A stretch of 64,000 bases of DNA. Origin: Perognathus longimembris pacificus. Lineage: Eukaryota; Chordata; Mammalia; Rodentia; Heteromyidae. Below, in pieces: positions 62,617 through 64,000 of the stretch. The translations under genes were made by a program, and so were the position numbers. The notes below the pieces were generated by a model. That model ran no database searches and was not told the DNA's origin. It worked only from the letters and a program-made list of their open reading frames with translations. Within the stretch, counting starts at the first letter, position 1, and every line of letters begins with the position of its first letter. The stretch is taken from NCBI RefSeq assembly GCF_023159225.1, contig NC_063166.1, forward strand, positions 74,774,575 to 74,838,574. The letters are read 5' to 3'.

Positions 62617-62818
62617 GGGGCTGGGAATATAGCCTAGTGGTAAAGTGCTTGCCTCATGTACGTGCAGCCCTGGGCTCAATTCCTCAGCACCACATATATA
62701 GAAAAAGCCAGAACGGGCACTGTGGCTCAAGTGGTAGAGTGCTAGCTTTGAGCAAAAAGAAGCCAGGGACAGTGCTCAGGCCCTGAGTTCAAGCCCCAGG
62801 ACTGTCAAAAAAAAATCA
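62617..62818 (+). mobile_element. IDL-Geo SINE, older subtype
   Basis: Left monomer ctagtggtaaagtgcttgcc and gaaaaagccagaacgggcac at the junction. A perfect 19-bp duplication aaacaaagtccttgacata flanks it at 62598-62616 and 62819-62837. Confidence 0.96.
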
Positions 62819-63274
62819 AAACAAAGTCCTTGACATAAAGTTCTTTCTTCTCTTGGAATGTGACAGCCACTGTGTACCATCGATAAGGAAACAGAGGAGC
62901 TGGGTTTTATAAAGTTTGCCCAAACAGGCAGCAAAGGCAAATGATAAGCCATAGCTCAACATTACCAAGTTCTCAACAAATGTTGGCTTCTATCACTACC
63001 GAGATGATTATTATTAACTGTGATTAGATTCAGAAGAAGAGTGGATGAGTCTTCTCCTACGCTTCCTGTCAGGTTCTCTGACACCAGGAACAGATGGTGA
63101 ACACAAACCACGAAACCCCTCCCTCAGGCACGATCTTACCAGCCCACCATTGGAACTCCACTCCTGAAAACACCACCTTCCAAGAGGCAAGGTGCTGCCA
63201 CAATGTCTCTGCTAATTTTTGCCCTGTATTTATGAGTTTCAGCCTCCAGCAAAGATGTAAAAAGAAAAGGTGGG

Positions 63275-63488
63275 GGGGGGGGGCTGGGGATATGGCCTAG
63301 TGGCAAGAGTGCTTGCCTCGCATACATGAAGCCCTGGGTTCAATTCCCCAGCACCACATATACAGAAAATGGCCAGAGGTGGCGCGGTGGCTCAAGTGGC
63401 AGAGTGCGACTAGCCTTGACCAAACAGAAGCCAGGGACAGTGCTCAGGCCCTGAGTCCAAGGCCCATGACTGGCAAAAAAAAAAAAAA
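63275..63488 (+). mobile_element. IDL-Geo SINE
   Basis: 5' end preceded by an expanded G-run (about 12). Imperfect duplications aaaagaaaaggtggg and aaaagaaaacgtggg. The right monomer has a 2-3 base insertion at gagtgcgactagcc. Confidence 0.94.
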
Positions 63489-64000
63489 AAAGAAAACGTG
63501 GGAGGAAAAATCTCAGTGCTTGAGAATGTCTTGTTCCGGTAGGGATTTTGTCCCGCTTTAGGTCACTCCAGAGCTCAGGCTTCTACTAGAAGAACAAAGA
63601 ACTTCAGCTGGTGATACAGCTTAAATGGCTGATGTAATGGGGTTGTGTTTGCACATTCAATGAGTCAGAGTGAGCAACAGTTCTCTAAATTCTACTTGCC
63701 ATGTTTGTGCTGGCATTTTTCCCTTTTATTGCCTGCGTGGGAATTGTTTCTGGAAAATAGGAAAAGGCTGGGGTTCCCAAAGACACTTAGGGGTTCATTT
63801 CTTCTACAAACTCTAAGCATCTAGATTAGAGCTCCTAGGTCCTGTTCCCTCACTGGTCTCCTAAAACACACACACAGCCAGTCTTTTATCTATTTCTTGT
63901 TTTCTGATGTTTCTTTTACCACTTATACAAAACTGTGTCCTATTCTACCCTTGTCTTAACAAAAATTCATATGTTAGCAACCAAACACAAAAGCAGAGAC

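Overview
This window is intronic mammalian DNA. The animal is most probably a geomyoid rodent (kangaroo rat, pocket mouse or pocket gopher). The main evidence is 13 copies of a two-part SINE with an ID-like left monomer and a 'Geo' right monomer; from memory of the literature, IDL-Geo is restricted to Heteromyidae and Geomyidae. No prokaryotic or viral gene organisation, CpG-island promoter or complete gene is visible.

One gene crosses the window on the minus strand: PTPRT (RPTP-rho), a type IIB receptor protein tyrosine phosphatase. Four consecutive coding exons can be placed to the base, each with AG/GT splice sites. In transcript order they are 49988-49717 (272 nt, most of the MAM domain), 39902-39821 (82 nt, end of MAM), 30970-30855 (116 nt, first half of the Ig domain) and 14631-14457 (175 nt, second half of the Ig domain). 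Joined, they stay in one frame and encode about 214 extracellular residues. The exon before the first (start of MAM) and the exon after the last (first fibronectin III repeat) are outside the window or were not recognised. Exon numbers 3-6 are inferred from the family's usual gene structure.

Layout on the plus strand: 1-14456 is the 5' part (in transcript terms) of intron 6; 14457-14631 exon 6; 14632-30854 intron 5 (16.2 kb); 30855-30970 exon 5; 30971-39820 intron 4 (8.9 kb); 39821-39902 exon 4; 39903-49716 intron 3 (9.8 kb); 49717-49988 exon 3; 49989-64000 the 3' part of intron 2. The introns hold dimeric SINEs of two types (IDL-Geo and B1-dID-like), B1 monomers, L1 fragments of several ages, L2 and MIR fossils, hAT DNA-transposon fossils, two MaLR LTR fragments, microsatellites, two minisatellites and four long purine/pyrimidine tracts.

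I found no undescribed multi-gene system. The observations most worth a second look are: CA, UG and CU repeats within 300 nt of exons 4, 5 and 6, two of them grown from SINE tails; a Geo monomer that itself looks tRNA/ID-derived; two nearly identical young IDL-Geo copies; an L1-end plus SINE unit inside a single 15-bp target-site duplication; an unassigned dispersed repeat pair; and complementary long purine and pyrimidine tracts in intron 2.
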